Under the pieces are notes generated by a model. That model saw only the letters and a list, made by a program, of their open reading frames with translations. It was not told the origin of the DNA and did not search any database. DNA of 64,000 bases from Adineta steineri (taxonomy: Eukaryota; Rotifera; Eurotatoria; Adinetida; Adinetidae), in contig CAJNOI010000141.1 of the NCBI GenBank assembly GCA_905250115.1, forward strand, positions 1-64,000, in the 5' to 3' direction. Below, piece after piece: positions 10,320-22,449 of this stretch (within the stretch, counting starts at the first letter, position 1; each line of letters starts with the position of its first letter). The position numbers and the translations under genes are program-made.

Positions 10320-12686
10320 ATGGGCTGCGGGACATCAAATAATAGCATTGTACATACATCGATTGACGTAAATTCTGTTGCTATGATACCAAATACAACA
10401 CTGTTGAATCTTGATACATCACAAACTACTGCAGGTAACTTGTTGAATTTGCACTTATCATTAATATTTATCTCATATTTTTCTTTATGTAGTTTCAAAT
10501 ACAAATAAAATTCAAATTCTTATTGCTAGTCACACATCTCAACAAACGATTAATGAAAGATTGAAACAAGGATTATTGAATCAGTCTCTATCGTGTGATA
10601 TATTAAATGAAAGTAAACCACATTCATTGAATGCAAGAGCCAATGCTATTCAATGGTGTGATGTATTTGTTGTTGTCATTAGTCGACTCTATCAGAGAAC
10701 TTCCTTTTGTATGGAAGCTATTAATTATGCTAAAGATAAACGTAAACCAATTATTACCGTTTTTGCCGAACCTAACTTTCGTCCCTATGGTGCATTAGGT
10801 GCTATATTAGCAAGTGCCATTCAATCGATTGTATTAACTGATGATAGTTCATTTGCACATGCTATCTCAGAAATTACGAAGAGTACTCGGACAAACGTAA
10901 AAAAAGGAACGAATACTGTGAATGTCAAAGATCCATCAGAAGTGAGAATGATTTAGAATAATCATTTGTTTTAAATGAAGGTTTGATTTTGTCTAGATGA
11001 ATAATGAAGATGCTAGTACAATACTTCCATCAGGTTCATCAACGTGTACAGTACTTATTTGTACTGTTGATGATGGTAGTGCTGTCGCTCAACTTGTCTT
11101 TGATTCGCTTAAACCTACTCAATTATCTGTAATTATTGAAAACTTATCAAAATCAAATGCTACGTGTAGTGTAGCTAAATGTACTGTTTTTGTACCAATT
11201 CTTACTCCTCAACTCGAACAAACAACACTTTGTCGAGCAGCATTTGAACAAGCTCGTCGCCTCTCTAAACCAATCGTACCAGTGATGGCTGTTAAAAAAT
11301 GGCGGCCAGAAGGTTGGCTTGGATTAGTTATTGCTGGAAGAATATTTTTTCGTATTTTCGATCAAGACACAGCATATAAACCATTGTATGATAGCAATCG
11401 TATTACTGATTTACGTGTTGAAATTGAAGTGAGTAAATTAAATATCATATAATATGAAATAATACTTTAAAGACTGAAAATAAATGAATTAATTTCAACT
11501 GAATGCTTTGTTTGTATTTAAAAGTTTGCATGTCAACCAATGCCAAGTGACGCTGAACGTGAAGAAATTGAGAAAAAGGCAATTCAAAAGGAGCTTGATG
11601 ATTGTAAAAGTAAACTATCAACATGGCCACCAATGCGTAAATCTCGCATTGTTAATTTAACGAAAGTTAGACAACCTGTTAGAATTCAATTTCCAGAACC
11701 TCATGCTGATTCATACTTCGATCATACGCATCATTCAGTCTCACGTCTGACGTTCAAAGCACCTCCAATGCTTGTTGATCAATATGGATTGCCGAAACGA
11801 CGACCTATCGATTGTATGATCAGGTAGATAGACTTATTTATATTATATTGTACCTGATAGAATTTCTAAATTTTATCTTCTATATCTATAATTATAGTTA
11901 TCAATGGGATAAACAAGATCTTGTCCGACAAATTTATGAAGATATGAATATGCGTAGATTACAAGTATGGTTCGATATTTGGGGTTCAATGCAAGGTAGT
12001 ACTAATGATGCAATGGCTATAGGTGTGGAATGTGCTAAAATAATTATTGTGTTCCTATCAAAAGCATACATTGAATCGACAAATTGTCAACTAGAATTTC
12101 GATATGCTATTCAACGTGGAAAAGCTTTTGTTGTTCTACGTACAGAACCTGGTATAGTAATGGAACAATATATGTTAGAAGCTATACAAGGTTTTCCTCA
12201 ATATGATGTTTATTCATATAATACTTTAAAACAATCAATTAATGGAGTTCCATTAGTATTGAAATCAATTGATAAATTCTATTTTATTTAGTTCTTGTTT
12301 TTTTTTAGATTGATGTAATCGTTCAGAATATACGTTTACTTGCTCAAGCTCAACCACCTGATCCAATCGATGATTGTTCAGCTGAACTCTTTGAATTACG
12401 TTCACTTGTTGATGATGCACGTGATGCATTAAATGCTGAGACGGGTATAGCTCGTTACAAAATATGTACTCGATGCGGACAACAATATGATGATTACTCG
12501 AAAGATGGTTGTAAAAAACATGCAGAATATTTTCTAGGTGGTGGTGGTCTACTCGAAGATCAATGGGTTTGTTGTCGACAACAAACAGCAGCTTCACCTG
12601 GCTGTATACCATGTCAACATATTGATCAACCACGTGTATTCGTTGAAGATCCACGCTATGGTTCATCAACATGGAAACCAGCTTAA
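10320..12686 (+). CDS. Myristoylated multi-TIR protein with CHORD-like C-terminus
   Basis: Six exons: 10320-10434, 10493-10941, 10997-11428, 11525-11823, 11898-12255 and 12309-12686. All introns are GT-AG and the frame is kept, giving 638 residues. The N-terminus MGCGTS fits N-myristoylation (Gly2, Ser6) with Cys3 available for palmitoylation. TIR-like domain 1 lies at about residues 45-140 (QILIASHTSQ; FVVVISRLYQRTSFCME). TIR-like domain 2 lies at about 158-285 (TCTVLICTVDD; FVPILTPQLEQTTLC) and lacks a Glu after the Cys. Domain 3 at about 390-510 is the most canonical (ISYQWDKQDLV; SKAYIESTNCQLEFRYA), with Glu where TIR NADases have the catalytic residue. The last 70 residues (CTRCGQQY, DGCKKH, QWVCCR, GCIPCQH) resemble a CHORD zinc-binding module. 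TIR proteins act in innate immune signalling or NAD+ cleavage; the function here is inference. The 5' third lies in the palindrome arm. Confidence 0.85.
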
Positions 12687-13140
12687 AATCAACAAAATAG
12701 TCATATTTATCGTTACTCATTCAAATTTATAAAAATAACTTTAAGCAATTTTTTTATTATAATAATTTAAAGATAAAATCTCTGCTAATAAATTATATCT
12801 TCTTAACAGATTAAGAACCATATAGTCTATACTACTAATAGAAACAACAACGAACCAATCAATAAGTTACTCTCAGTTACCATCTTTAAAATAATTATTG
12901 AATAAAAATATGATCGTTCTATTTTATTTCCTTTATTTCTGTATTTTAAGACTAAAAATATATGTGAATATTTGATTAAAAATGAATCCAAATTATGTTG
13001 AGTCACATTTTGCAATCATGAAGGTCTAAATAATAAATACCAGTCTATAAATAGAAAGAAAAAAGAATGGTGTAACACGTGTGTGTGTGTGCGTATGCTT
13101 ACATCTTATCTTTACATTTTTTTCATTTTCCTTTCGAAAA
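12687..13140. other. Intergenic, TIR to acetyltransferase gene
   Basis: AT-rich sequence with a short GT microsatellite (about 13078-13092) just upstream of the acetyltransferase start. No gene is recognised. Confidence 0.5.
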
Positions 13141-13827
13141 ATGGACAGTAACAATGAATATGAAATAGTCTTAATCGAAAATGAAATAGATGCTCGTTTA
13201 TGTGCTGAATTACTTGCAGAAGAATTTGCATTACACAATCCTTTGTCGATTGCTAATCAGTCAACAGCACAACGCATATTTAATACATGGTTGTCGCCAT
13301 TAATAAAAGATGCACTTGACGAAAAACTATCATTCTTAGTAAGATGTCGTTTGACGAATGAAATTGTTGCAGCAATTATTGGTATGGATCTATTTGGGTA
13401 TTGTGAAAAACATCCGTATGATGCTTCTAGCCCTGCATCTAGTAATCCTACGGCAGATTTATATGACGAACTACGTGATCGATTTGTTCATCATGATTTG
13501 GAGCAAAAATTAAAACCAAATATGGTCTTATATATTGCAGTTGGTGCAACACAAGCTCAACATTCAAATAAAGGTATAGCTGCTAGATTACGTGCTTATC
13601 TATGTAATTATGCACGAGATACAAAAGGATTTCAGTATGCATTTGTACAAACTGGTAGTCCAGCAACACGTCATATTTACGTAAATAAAATGAATGGTAA
13701 AGAGTTGACAATTGTTGATCCAGCGACATGGATATGGAAGAGAAAGGGTGACGGTTTATCATGTCCGCTGAAACATTATAAAGGAGATCCAGCCGTAAAT
13801 ATTCTCGTAGAATTACAAAAACAATAG
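13141..13827 (+). CDS. GNAT-like N-acetyltransferase
   Basis: Single-exon gene of 228 residues. I chose ATG 13141 (MDSNNEYEIVLIE) because the upstream in-frame ATG at 13081 reads only through a GT microsatellite. The fold is recognisable: an N-terminal segment on the LCAELLAEEFA theme, a central strand VLYIAVGAT, then the acetyl-CoA loop QHSNKGIAARLRAYL, fitting Q/RxxGxA, and a late strand QYAFVQTGSPATRHIY. It resembles the eukaryotic and bacterial GNAT families that acetylate small amines. The substrate cannot be read from sequence. The lack of introns is unusual among its neighbours, and transfer from bacteria or fungi is possible but unproven. Confidence 0.75.
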   Translation: MDSNNEYEIVLIENEIDARLCAELLAEEFALHNPLSIANQSTAQRIFNTWLSPLIKDALDEKLSFLVRCRLTNEIVAAIIGMDLFGYCEKHPYDASSPASSNPTADLYDELRDRFVHHDLEQKLKPNMVLYIAVGATQAQHSNKGIAARLRAYLCNYARDTKGFQYAFVQTGSPATRHIYVNKMNGKELTIVDPATWIWKRKGDGLSCPLKHYKGDPAVNILVELQKQ

Positions 13828-15087
13828 AACATGTTTATCAAACTAATGTTTTTTCTTTTAAAATAAATGATGTGCACGTATCTCTCAATATTTATTTAAA
13901 GTTTATAGTGCATTGTTTACTAGTTTATTTTGAATATTAAAAATTCTTGTAACGAATGAGATTTAAGAGTATCATAGATAATATCAAAAGTTTATAGATA
14001 AGTGAGAAACAACAAAGACAGAAATTTCACATATCTAATTAAACTGTAATATGATTCATTCTATATTTTGATTTCGATAATTATTTGAAATTTTTTAATA
14101 AAGATTATTATAAGACATCGTTTTATTTCAAAGTTCCATATTTTATTTGTGTACAAGAATACAATATAAACTGTGTTATTTTTGAAACAATAAATGCAGA
14201 TATATTCTACTCTTAAAACTGCTGAAAATCGTTATGAAATGACATTTGTTTCAAATTAGCTGATGTAGATCCCTCACACCTTTTCAATGGTGTTTATGTA
14301 CTTGAAACACAGCTTAGATACGATGCTCAATAGCTGCTACATTCTCCGTAAAAAAACAGAAGCAATATTTATTGTAGCATTTGTCTATATATACTTGTGA
14401 TCAATATCAACTCAATTTTTAGTTTTAACTGGAACAGATTGCATACATTTCATGTAGCAGCAGCATAAAGTATGTTTGTTTATCGTTAAGAAGATACTAT
14501 TCTAGTAAAAGTAATGACTGATGAATGTAATGTGAACACAGAGTCTCTCTGAATTTCGTTGTACTGATCTGAATCTTTTCAATGCAGCATTATTAGATAC
14601 TGAGCGTTTTATGATTCAACAATATTGTGACAAAAACTTTACTGGTTCAGTATCATCCGACAGAACTTCTTCGTTCAGCAATACTAAAGAGAACATCTTA
14701 TTGTTTTTCATATTATCACAGCGAACGTCTTTTAGTTTAGTATCACTATCATATAACAATCTTATTCGTCAGTATAACTGGACAGAATCTTTTGTTAGTT
14801 TCACGACTATCGCACACAACCTTAGGATTATTCAGCACGTGTTACACAAAAACGAAGTAGTCCACCAAAAATCCCTTACGTTAGTTTGAGACGGGCAACA
14901 TCCCTATTACAAGCTTATCAGCAAGCTACGGAAACATCAACACTATGACCATTGTTATATCCAAAAACAAGCGATTTTATTTGCTCTTTGTATAAAAAGT
15001 GTTAACAAAAGAAAAATATTCGTATCATTATCATGAGCAGTACATACATCATCAGATTATATTCAAAATTGGTATTTAACATTTTCT
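13828..15087. other. Intergenic, with a possible decayed coding fragment
   Basis: Mostly AT-rich. The stretch 14520-14940 has coding-like composition: an open frame of 92 codons at 14611-14889, then a second frame reading SSPPKIPYVSLRRATSLL. The two are not joined by an obvious intron. I cannot assign a family. It may be an old gene fragment. Confidence 0.35.
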
Positions 15088-17385
15088 TTATCGTCGATTG
15101 CGTTCAACAAATTCATTAATTCCACGTAGACGATCGTAACTTATTCTATTTCCACCTATACTCAGCGTGGTGATTGTCTATATGAAGAAAAGAAGCTGAA
15201 TATATGCTATAGATAAAGAAGCATGGAAATTACCGTATTGTGTCCTAATGCATTACTCAAATGTTGTGCTCCATCATCTCCGATTTCATTATCTGCCAGA
15301 TGTAGTGTTGTAAGTTTCTAGATGAAAAAATGAAGGTAAAGACATGATATAGATGAAGAGAGCAGGACAACTACTGTATTGTGCTGTAGTGCACCACCCA
15401 AATGTTGTGCTCCAACATTTCCAATTTTATTAATTTGAAGATATAGCTCAGTGAGTGTCTAGATGAAAAAGTGAAGATAAAGACATGGAATAGATAAAGA
15501 GAGTATAATAATTACCGTATTGTGTTGTAATGCATCACCCAAACTCTTTGCTCCAACATCTCCGATCTCATTATCTGCCAGATGCAGTGTAGTGAGTTTC
15601 TAGATGAAACGTGGAGGTCAGGAAATGGTATAAATTAAGAGAGCATGATAATTACCGTATTGAGTCCTAATGCATTACCCAAACGCTGTGCTCCAACATT
15701 TCCAATTTGATTACGTTGGAGATATAGTTCAGTGAGTGTCTAGATGAAAAAGTGAAGGTAAAGAGATGACATAGATAAAGAGAACATAATAATTACCGTA
15801 TTGCGTCCTAATGCATGACCCCACTTTTGTGCTATTACACCTTCGATTTTATTAGCTTTGAGAAACAGCGTGATGACTGGCTAGATGAAAAATAAAGGTA
15901 AAAATATGATATACATAAAGAGAGTATGACAATTACTGTATTGTGTCGTAATGCATCAACCAGATGTTGTGCTCGAACATCTTCGATTCGATTACGATGG
16001 AAACCTCGCTGTGATACTGAATAATCTAATAGCCCTGCTGTAATATCTCTGATTTCATCAGCTTCGAGATACAGCGTGGTGAGTGTCTAGATGAAAAAGT
16101 GTGGGTCAAGAAATGGTATAAATAAAGAGAGCATGACAATTACCGTATTGTAGCGTAATACAGCAGCCAAATGTTCTGCTCCAATACAAACAGTTTGATC
16201 ATTTCGGAGATCTAGTGTGGTGAATGTCTAGATGAAAAAGTGATTGTGAATTCATGATATAGATATGGTGGTGAATCGTTTTTTTCTTGATTGTTCATAC
16301 GGAAGCGGAGGTTACTGCAGTTTCGTATAAGGGGATGTGGGTATTAGTAGGAATGGTTGTATGATCATACATGGAGCAGTGTTCAAAGATGTTACCTGAA
16401 AGCTCGATTGAGAAGAGTTTGTTGAGAGTGATGCTTGCATCTCAGATGCTTATCTGAGAGTTACCTGTAGTTGTAAAATTTTTGCGAAGAAATGAAAAAC
16501 TGTATGGTTATTAAATGAGATTTTGCAAATGACATCGGTACAAAATATTTGTGAAGTGTTGTATGATGTTATTGAGTAGTGATTTAGGACAGGGAATACT
16601 GTAGATCATGATAAAGTAGAGTTTAACGTTGAGAATGTTAGATGAGTGTGTGTGAGGATGTCGATGTTGTTGAGAATCAATCTGCTCTGCATCTTCACCC
16701 GTATACTCACTAGTACCGATACTTTCGCTTATACTCAGTATCCATGCTCTCAAAAGTATCTGTCAAAGGTATTTTTTAAGAAGCTTTCTAATAGTTTATT
16801 TATAACGACATAAGCTAGTTTATGGACCATTATTTTCTTTCAAAATCTATTTTTTTGATCAAAATGGTATGAAAAAAGGGCTTAGATGCGTAATATAGAA
16901 CAAAAAAAACGTTTTTTTCGTTCTTATCCAAACATCGTATGTTAATAATATCATATCCAGTTCCAAACGTGGAATATTGAGATGAGATTGAAAAGACAGA
17001 AAAAGAAAATTATTTATTCCTAATTATTAAGACGTTGTTTTCGTATCGTCATAATATAGAAAAGAAAACTTTCAAAGAGACTTACTACTGATGAATTAGT
17101 TTGAGTGACATAGAGTTTATTCATACCTATTTCATTGAAATTATTTTACTCAACTATGGATTATAGGAATGAAAAATCACTTGAGAGTTAACAGTAAAAA
17201 ACTAGACAGTCGCATGATAGAAGAAACGTTACTTGATATCGATGGTAGCTGTTAACAATGCTGTTGAACCGTTGACATACATTTGTCATTGAACAAATGA
17301 TCGTAAAGTCCGTCTGATGATCCAAAATTCGATAGACAAGTTCTACCGGTAATGTAAGAAAAGTAGCGATGCTTTGATTAGACAT
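15088..17385 (-). CDS. F-box protein with ribonuclease-inhibitor-type leucine-rich repeats, one repeat per exon
   Basis: The first exon (17232-17385) encodes an F-box (LPVELVYRILDHQTDFTIICS). The 3' part is a run of phase-0 exons of exactly 84 nt: 16144-16227, 15797-15880, 15656-15739, 15516-15599, 15375-15458 and 15234-15317. Each encodes one 28-residue repeat like TLHLADNEIGDDGAQHL, a ribonuclease-inhibitor-type repeat. Exon 15937-16086 is 150 nt and carries two partial repeats fused. The last exon (15088-15177) ends FVERNRR then stop. Introns are about 55-60 nt. The exons between about 16300 and 17231 are uncertain: one likely lies near 16700-16750, with other candidate donors at 16302-16450. 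It is probably an SCF ubiquitin-ligase substrate receptor. Confidence 0.75.
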
Positions 17386-19754
17386 TTTAGATTATTGTTG
17401 AAATGTGTTATGTAGCCTTATACGTTAGTTGTATGATATGTTGTTAGTTTTTTCTTCTCATTGAGTGAGTTTATAGTTGTTTTGTGTCACAGACATCACA
17501 TGATGTTGCAACTGCTTGTTGGAAGAAAAAAATGACGCCAGCGACAAAATAACAGAATCGCGATGGCAACTATAGTCAATATTTTCATTGTGACAATTTT
17601 AGCGACATAAAATAGTATATACTAGACACGAATATTACGTGTTCTTAGTTGTAATCAGTTAAATTTGAATGAGGTTAGATGAATAATTTGTTTGAAATAT
17701 AAAATTGTTTATAAAAATATTTATTTTACAATATAGAAATTTGAAAACAAAACCGTATACCCTTTTCTGTCGGAAAAAGTAATATTAAAAGCGAAAATGT
17801 TGAAAATTTTGTTCAACTTGAAATATCAAAATAAATCTTTATTATAGAAGCAAAATTTTTTTATCGATTATTTATATACTTTTATATGTGTTTTGGTTTT
17901 GATTATATATTGAGTGGTTTCGTATAAATATCTCTTATCTTCAAGCAAAATCATGTTTTCAAGTAATAATTTCAGTCATATGCTCACGATTAATACAGTA
18001 GATGCGACATCTTTAAATCCATTTTATTTTATTAGAATTTTACTTTACATATTTGCCTATTAATTTTTCTATTATGTATAATAAGTTACTTAGGAATAAA
18101 CTGAGAAAATTTAAAGCTTTTTCATGTTTCACTTATTGCTTAATTTGTAACATGAATTATTTTTCTAATATCTTCTATTATGATTCGATTGAAAATACAT
18201 CATCATATTGATGAATTACGGACTGCTTTTTCAATTAACTACATATGAGTTATTTTTGTTATGGTAAGTATTTAAACAGAAAAGAAGAGTAGGAAATGAA
18301 CCTTAGATTTTCTGATCTTGATGATTTATTTTGATAGTTGATGAACTCTGATAGGATTCACTTTCTTTTCTCTCATGTGATACTACGTCTAACATATACA
18401 TTATTGTATCTTGCTCTTATATAAAGTCAAGTAGATATTTCAGAAGTAGCTTGCAATAATCGTTAATTTTATATATCCCACCGTTTATATCTCAACTACT
18501 ATATATTTATAGTAGTATTTCACTCTTTTGCAGTAGATTCATTTGAAAAGGCAGTTATTATTAAATAAATTTGAATGTTAATACAAATAAACGAAAAAAA
18601 GATTTAGTATTCATAGACTGAAAGAAATAGGGTTTTTTATTTATTCATTCAATGGTTGGAATGATAATCTAAATTATGTATGTACATCTCTGAATATTTT
18701 GCATAGTCTTGGTATAAGATTTATCTAAAATTAATTCATATTAATTAATTACATACAGATCCTTGCTCTGTACCTTTTAAATACTGTAAAATTTCACAAA
18801 AGGAAGTAAAAAGACTTTATTTCATTTATGCACGACACATCATTTTTTTAAAACTATGCTATAGATGAGCAATAGTTTCATTTAATCGTCTAAATATGCA
18901 AGTGATTAGTTAAATATTGATTATTATAAAACACACCGTCTTTGTTATTCATTCAATAGTTTCATATGACATTCAAATATTTTATATCCCACTTGTTGAT
19001 ATCAATAATACTGAGATCGTTTTACAAAGGACACTCGACGAGACATATCGCTAAAACTTTTTCTATTTTTTCAGTTAAGTTAAAATCCAGTTGAAAACTA
19101 TCATACTATTTGATAGGTATATATTTAATACTATCTTTATTTGTTGTCACATGGATATCAGAGATCACCAACAAAGAGCTCATTTGTGTGACTGTTACTG
19201 GTATACTATGATGTTACATCTGATAGATTCTCTTTATAAAAGTTAACTATGTGCAATTTTCACTAGTAAATAATGATGCAAGTAGAGAAGTAAAATTTAA
19301 ATAAATGTAAAGTGAAAATTATCAATGTTAATCAACAAGTCATGAATTAATATTTCGATGATATCAGTTAATGTTTTCAAACTGGAATTTATTCTATCAT
19401 ATTTAACAATATTATTAAGTTACAGGAAAAAATCGATTCTCTTCTGTAAAGAAATTCAATAGAAAATCTATAGTATAAATAAATATCATTTTAATTAACT
19501 TTACTTTGTAGACAATCAATAGTATTAAATTACAAGTTTATATAGCTAAAGAGATTTATTTTAAATTTCTGTTTTTTTTTACACATTTAATGTATTAATA
19601 TTCTTTTTTTTTCTTATGATCATGCAATATACGCGTGAATAAATGAAAATTTTATATAATAATACAAATATACAAAAAAAAGATTGAGAAGTTTTGTAAA
19701 TTAAATTTTTTTTCTATTAAATTGTTCAATTAATGAGTGATAATTTCTTTGTCT
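17386..19754. other. Long AT-rich intergenic region
   Basis: About 2.4 kb with dense stop codons in all frames and many homopolymer T/A runs. I see no gene, repeat family or RNA gene in it. It includes the promoter side of the F-box gene and the 3' flank of the YihY/BrkB gene. Confidence 0.5.
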
Positions 19755-20833
19755 TTATTGTTGTAATTCACTATCTTTGTCATATAATGGTTTCTTTGGA
19801 CTATTAGCACCATGTTCATCATGCATATGACTTATATATGTTCCTAATCCTTCAAATAATGGTTGATAATCATCATAGAAGAAAGCATTTATTTGAGCAC
19901 CTAATATAAGTATTGTTGCAAAATAATAGAAGAATAAAAGAAGTATAACAGCAAAACCAATTTGTCCTTTAAAAATGTCAAATAAGAATATATATATTGA
20001 TCTTATGAAAAATAAATCAAACTTACCTGCATAATTACCCATAAATTTTCGTACATATAATGGAAATAGAATAATGAATAATTCAAGTGTACAAGCAGAA
20101 ACCAATGCACCACACCAAGTAGTTTTAAATGACATTTTTTTATTTGGAATAAACCAGTAAATAGCTTCAAATAAAATAAATGCCACGAGTAATGAAACTA
20201 GTATTCCTGCTAAATATGTTCCAAAACGACCACCACCACCTGGTATTATACTTAATAAAATAGCTGGAGCTGAACTAGCTGCAATCATTAATGGAATCAT
20301 AAGAATGAAAAAGAAAAGCATTCCAATTGCTAATACATTTTCACGAATAAATGGTCGTTCAGGTACTCGATATACAATATTCATACATTTATCAATTGCA
20401 ATAAATAATCGAGATGAACCAAATATAGCAAGTACAATACCAATAGCTACAAGTCCACCAGCATCTTTTGATAATTGATCAAAAGCTAAATCAACTACCT
20501 AATAATATATATATATATATATATTTCAGTTTGATTAAAAAATTAAATATTTACTTGTTTAATACCCGTCTGTGTTGAATTATCATCAGGAAATGAATTA
20601 ATTATTTTGTTTTTAACATCGTTTTGTACATCAGGATGATTTTTTAAAACTAAACCTAATATACCAAATATTGCAACAGCAATTGGAAGAAGAGCAATTA
20701 ATAAATTATATGCAAGCATTGCTGCAAAATTTAATGACCAATCATTAAGAAATTTTCGTAGAAAACGACGATATGGTTTGGTTTTCCGTTGACTTTGTTG
20801 AAATGCAGTTGTTGATTTTAGATTATCCATCAT
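19755..20833 (-). CDS. YihY/virulence factor BrkB family membrane protein
   Basis: Three exons: 20555-20833, 20027-20498 and 19755-19966. The introns are 56 and 60 nt and the product is about 320 residues. It follows the family layout: a cytosolic N-terminus, LNFAAMLAYNLLIALLPIAVAIF (first membrane segment with the conserved Ala-Tyr and Leu-Pro), then FDQLSKDAGGLVAIGIVLAIFGSSRLF, and several further membrane segments ending near ATILILGAQINAFFYD. Bacterial homologues are inner-membrane proteins, once misannotated as RNase BN, whose function is unsettled. The family is widespread in bacteria and rare in animals, so horizontal acquisition followed by intron gain is plausible. The second intron is a multiple of 3 with no stop. 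Confidence 0.85.
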
Positions 20834-22449
20834 GATTTCTTTTGTGTAGTTTTAAACAACAAAATAAGAGACAATGAAGGTAATTTAGTGCACTAACAAT
20901 ATCGAACTTGTTGCAACTGACGTATGAGAAGAATATTGACGATAAGATAGAACGAAAGAGAGAACAAGAGAAAAAAATACGAATGAATGAAAAGAAAAAC
21001 AAACGATATATATAGCGGGCATTTAATAGAACAACGTAGATGGAGAGAAAAGAATAGTCATAGATATAGATATAAATATAAATATTTGTCCGATTAGCGG
21101 TTGAAAGATAATGGAAACAGACAGTTGTTATTTTTATTAAGTATAATCATAATTGTATTTAATGAATGAACGATCGTTTTAAACGAATTAAAAATAGAAA
21201 AAAGTGATGTGCTTTATTTCGATGGATTAAAAATATTTGACAAAGAAATTAATTATGCATAATTTTGTTGTTTGCTTTTTTCTGATATCTATTTTTTATT
21301 TGTTTAAAAGATAAAATGACTGATTTATCACTGGAAAAAAATGCATATAAAAGAAGTTTATATAAGACATGATAAATATTAGACATACTAATGTTTTAAA
21401 ATTAAAATTAGTCCATTATAAATTTCTATATACTTATTTGATAGTATCTATTATAATAAAATATGCATTCGTTATATCTTTCGAAATATAATTAGTATTT
21501 TTAATTGTAATTATTTTGTACTATCTCTCATAATATAATTTATTTTCATATCGTTCAATCTTTACTTTCTCGTATCATCATATTTGTTAGATTACGTTCA
21601 TATTTATGTATTGAAGCGTGATCATTTGTTCGATACTTTTACGAATAATTCTTTTGTATATTATTCAGTATTAATACAGAACGATCATTGCATCTACTGA
21701 AAACGCTATAAAGCAAAGTATTGTTGTATTAAGTTTCACTGTATTTCATTTTAATCTTTCATTCCAAAAAAAAATAATTGTGATGTTGACTGACAATTGT
21801 TATTGTTTTTTACATAGTTAACGGCTATGTCAATATATGAGACAGATTCATATCATCTTACTTATCAATCGTCATTTTAATGTAACAAGAATAAATCCTT
21901 GTTTGTGACTTATGAAAGAATAAAGAGCATACTTTTTTTTGCTCTCTCAAATGTGATTGTATTGTTAGTTCTTTTCGATGAGTAGCCTCAAACAGATAAG
22001 TAAAGGGAAGAAATGAGTCATATTCAAACGTATTTATTATTATGAAATATTATTTGATAAAATCTCATTTTGAAACAAAATATTCTAATAGACGATTTAG
22101 TAGCTTGTTGCTTTGTGTACTAGATGTAAAGTAGTAACAATGCATTGTTTTCAACTAGATTCTGTCAGAGTTCGTCTGAGAATATGTAATAATCGCATAT
22201 AAACTTCTATAAGATTGGTAAACAAGTTTTTATTTTTTCTGTTATATTGTAATTATATTATTGGATCTATTTCTATCAATTGTTAGTTTTTTCTAAATTG
22301 TTTTTGCCTAAAGAACTGATAATAAATAAGAATTATTATTTCATTGCGTATCAACATCTAGTATATATAGCTCAGACAGATTTACTCATCGACCTAAACC
22401 TCCAGTCGTAATGTACTACTAAAACAGAAATAAAATTTATAGTCATTTA
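20834..22449. other. Intergenic region
   Basis: AT-rich, with no gene or repeat recognised. It lies upstream of the YihY/BrkB gene and downstream of the next minus-strand gene. Confidence 0.5.

Larger units (their letters stand above)
1..10828 (+). repeat. Left arm of a large palindrome
   Basis: This arm is repeated, inverted and collinear, at 50647-61172. Anchors: TIR gene exon 1 at 10320-10434 matches 51042-51156; the BNR gene at 8557-9894 matches 51569-52906; the F-box gene at 6332-7965 matches 53502-55143; the secreted-protein gene at 4682-5632 matches 55865-56814; the Mutator-like MITE at 2823-3469 matches 58751-59104; the helicase remnant and telomere-repeat units match further out. 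Similarity runs to the left edge of the window, so the true outer end is not visible. Protein copies differ by a few percent, with indels and MITE presence/absence differences. Palindromes of this type are known in bdelloid genomes; a mis-scaffolded second haplotype would look the same. Confidence 0.93.

Noticed and set aside
13081..13140. Upstream start for the acetyltransferase (MCVCVCL...)
   Set aside because: The extension is a translated GT microsatellite and a T-rich leader; ATG 13141 is the better start.
15180..16230. Regularly spaced repeats with a period of about 145 bp resembling a CRISPR-like array
   Set aside because: The repeats are leucine-rich-repeat exons of 84 nt with introns; the translations are coherent and splice sites are in place.
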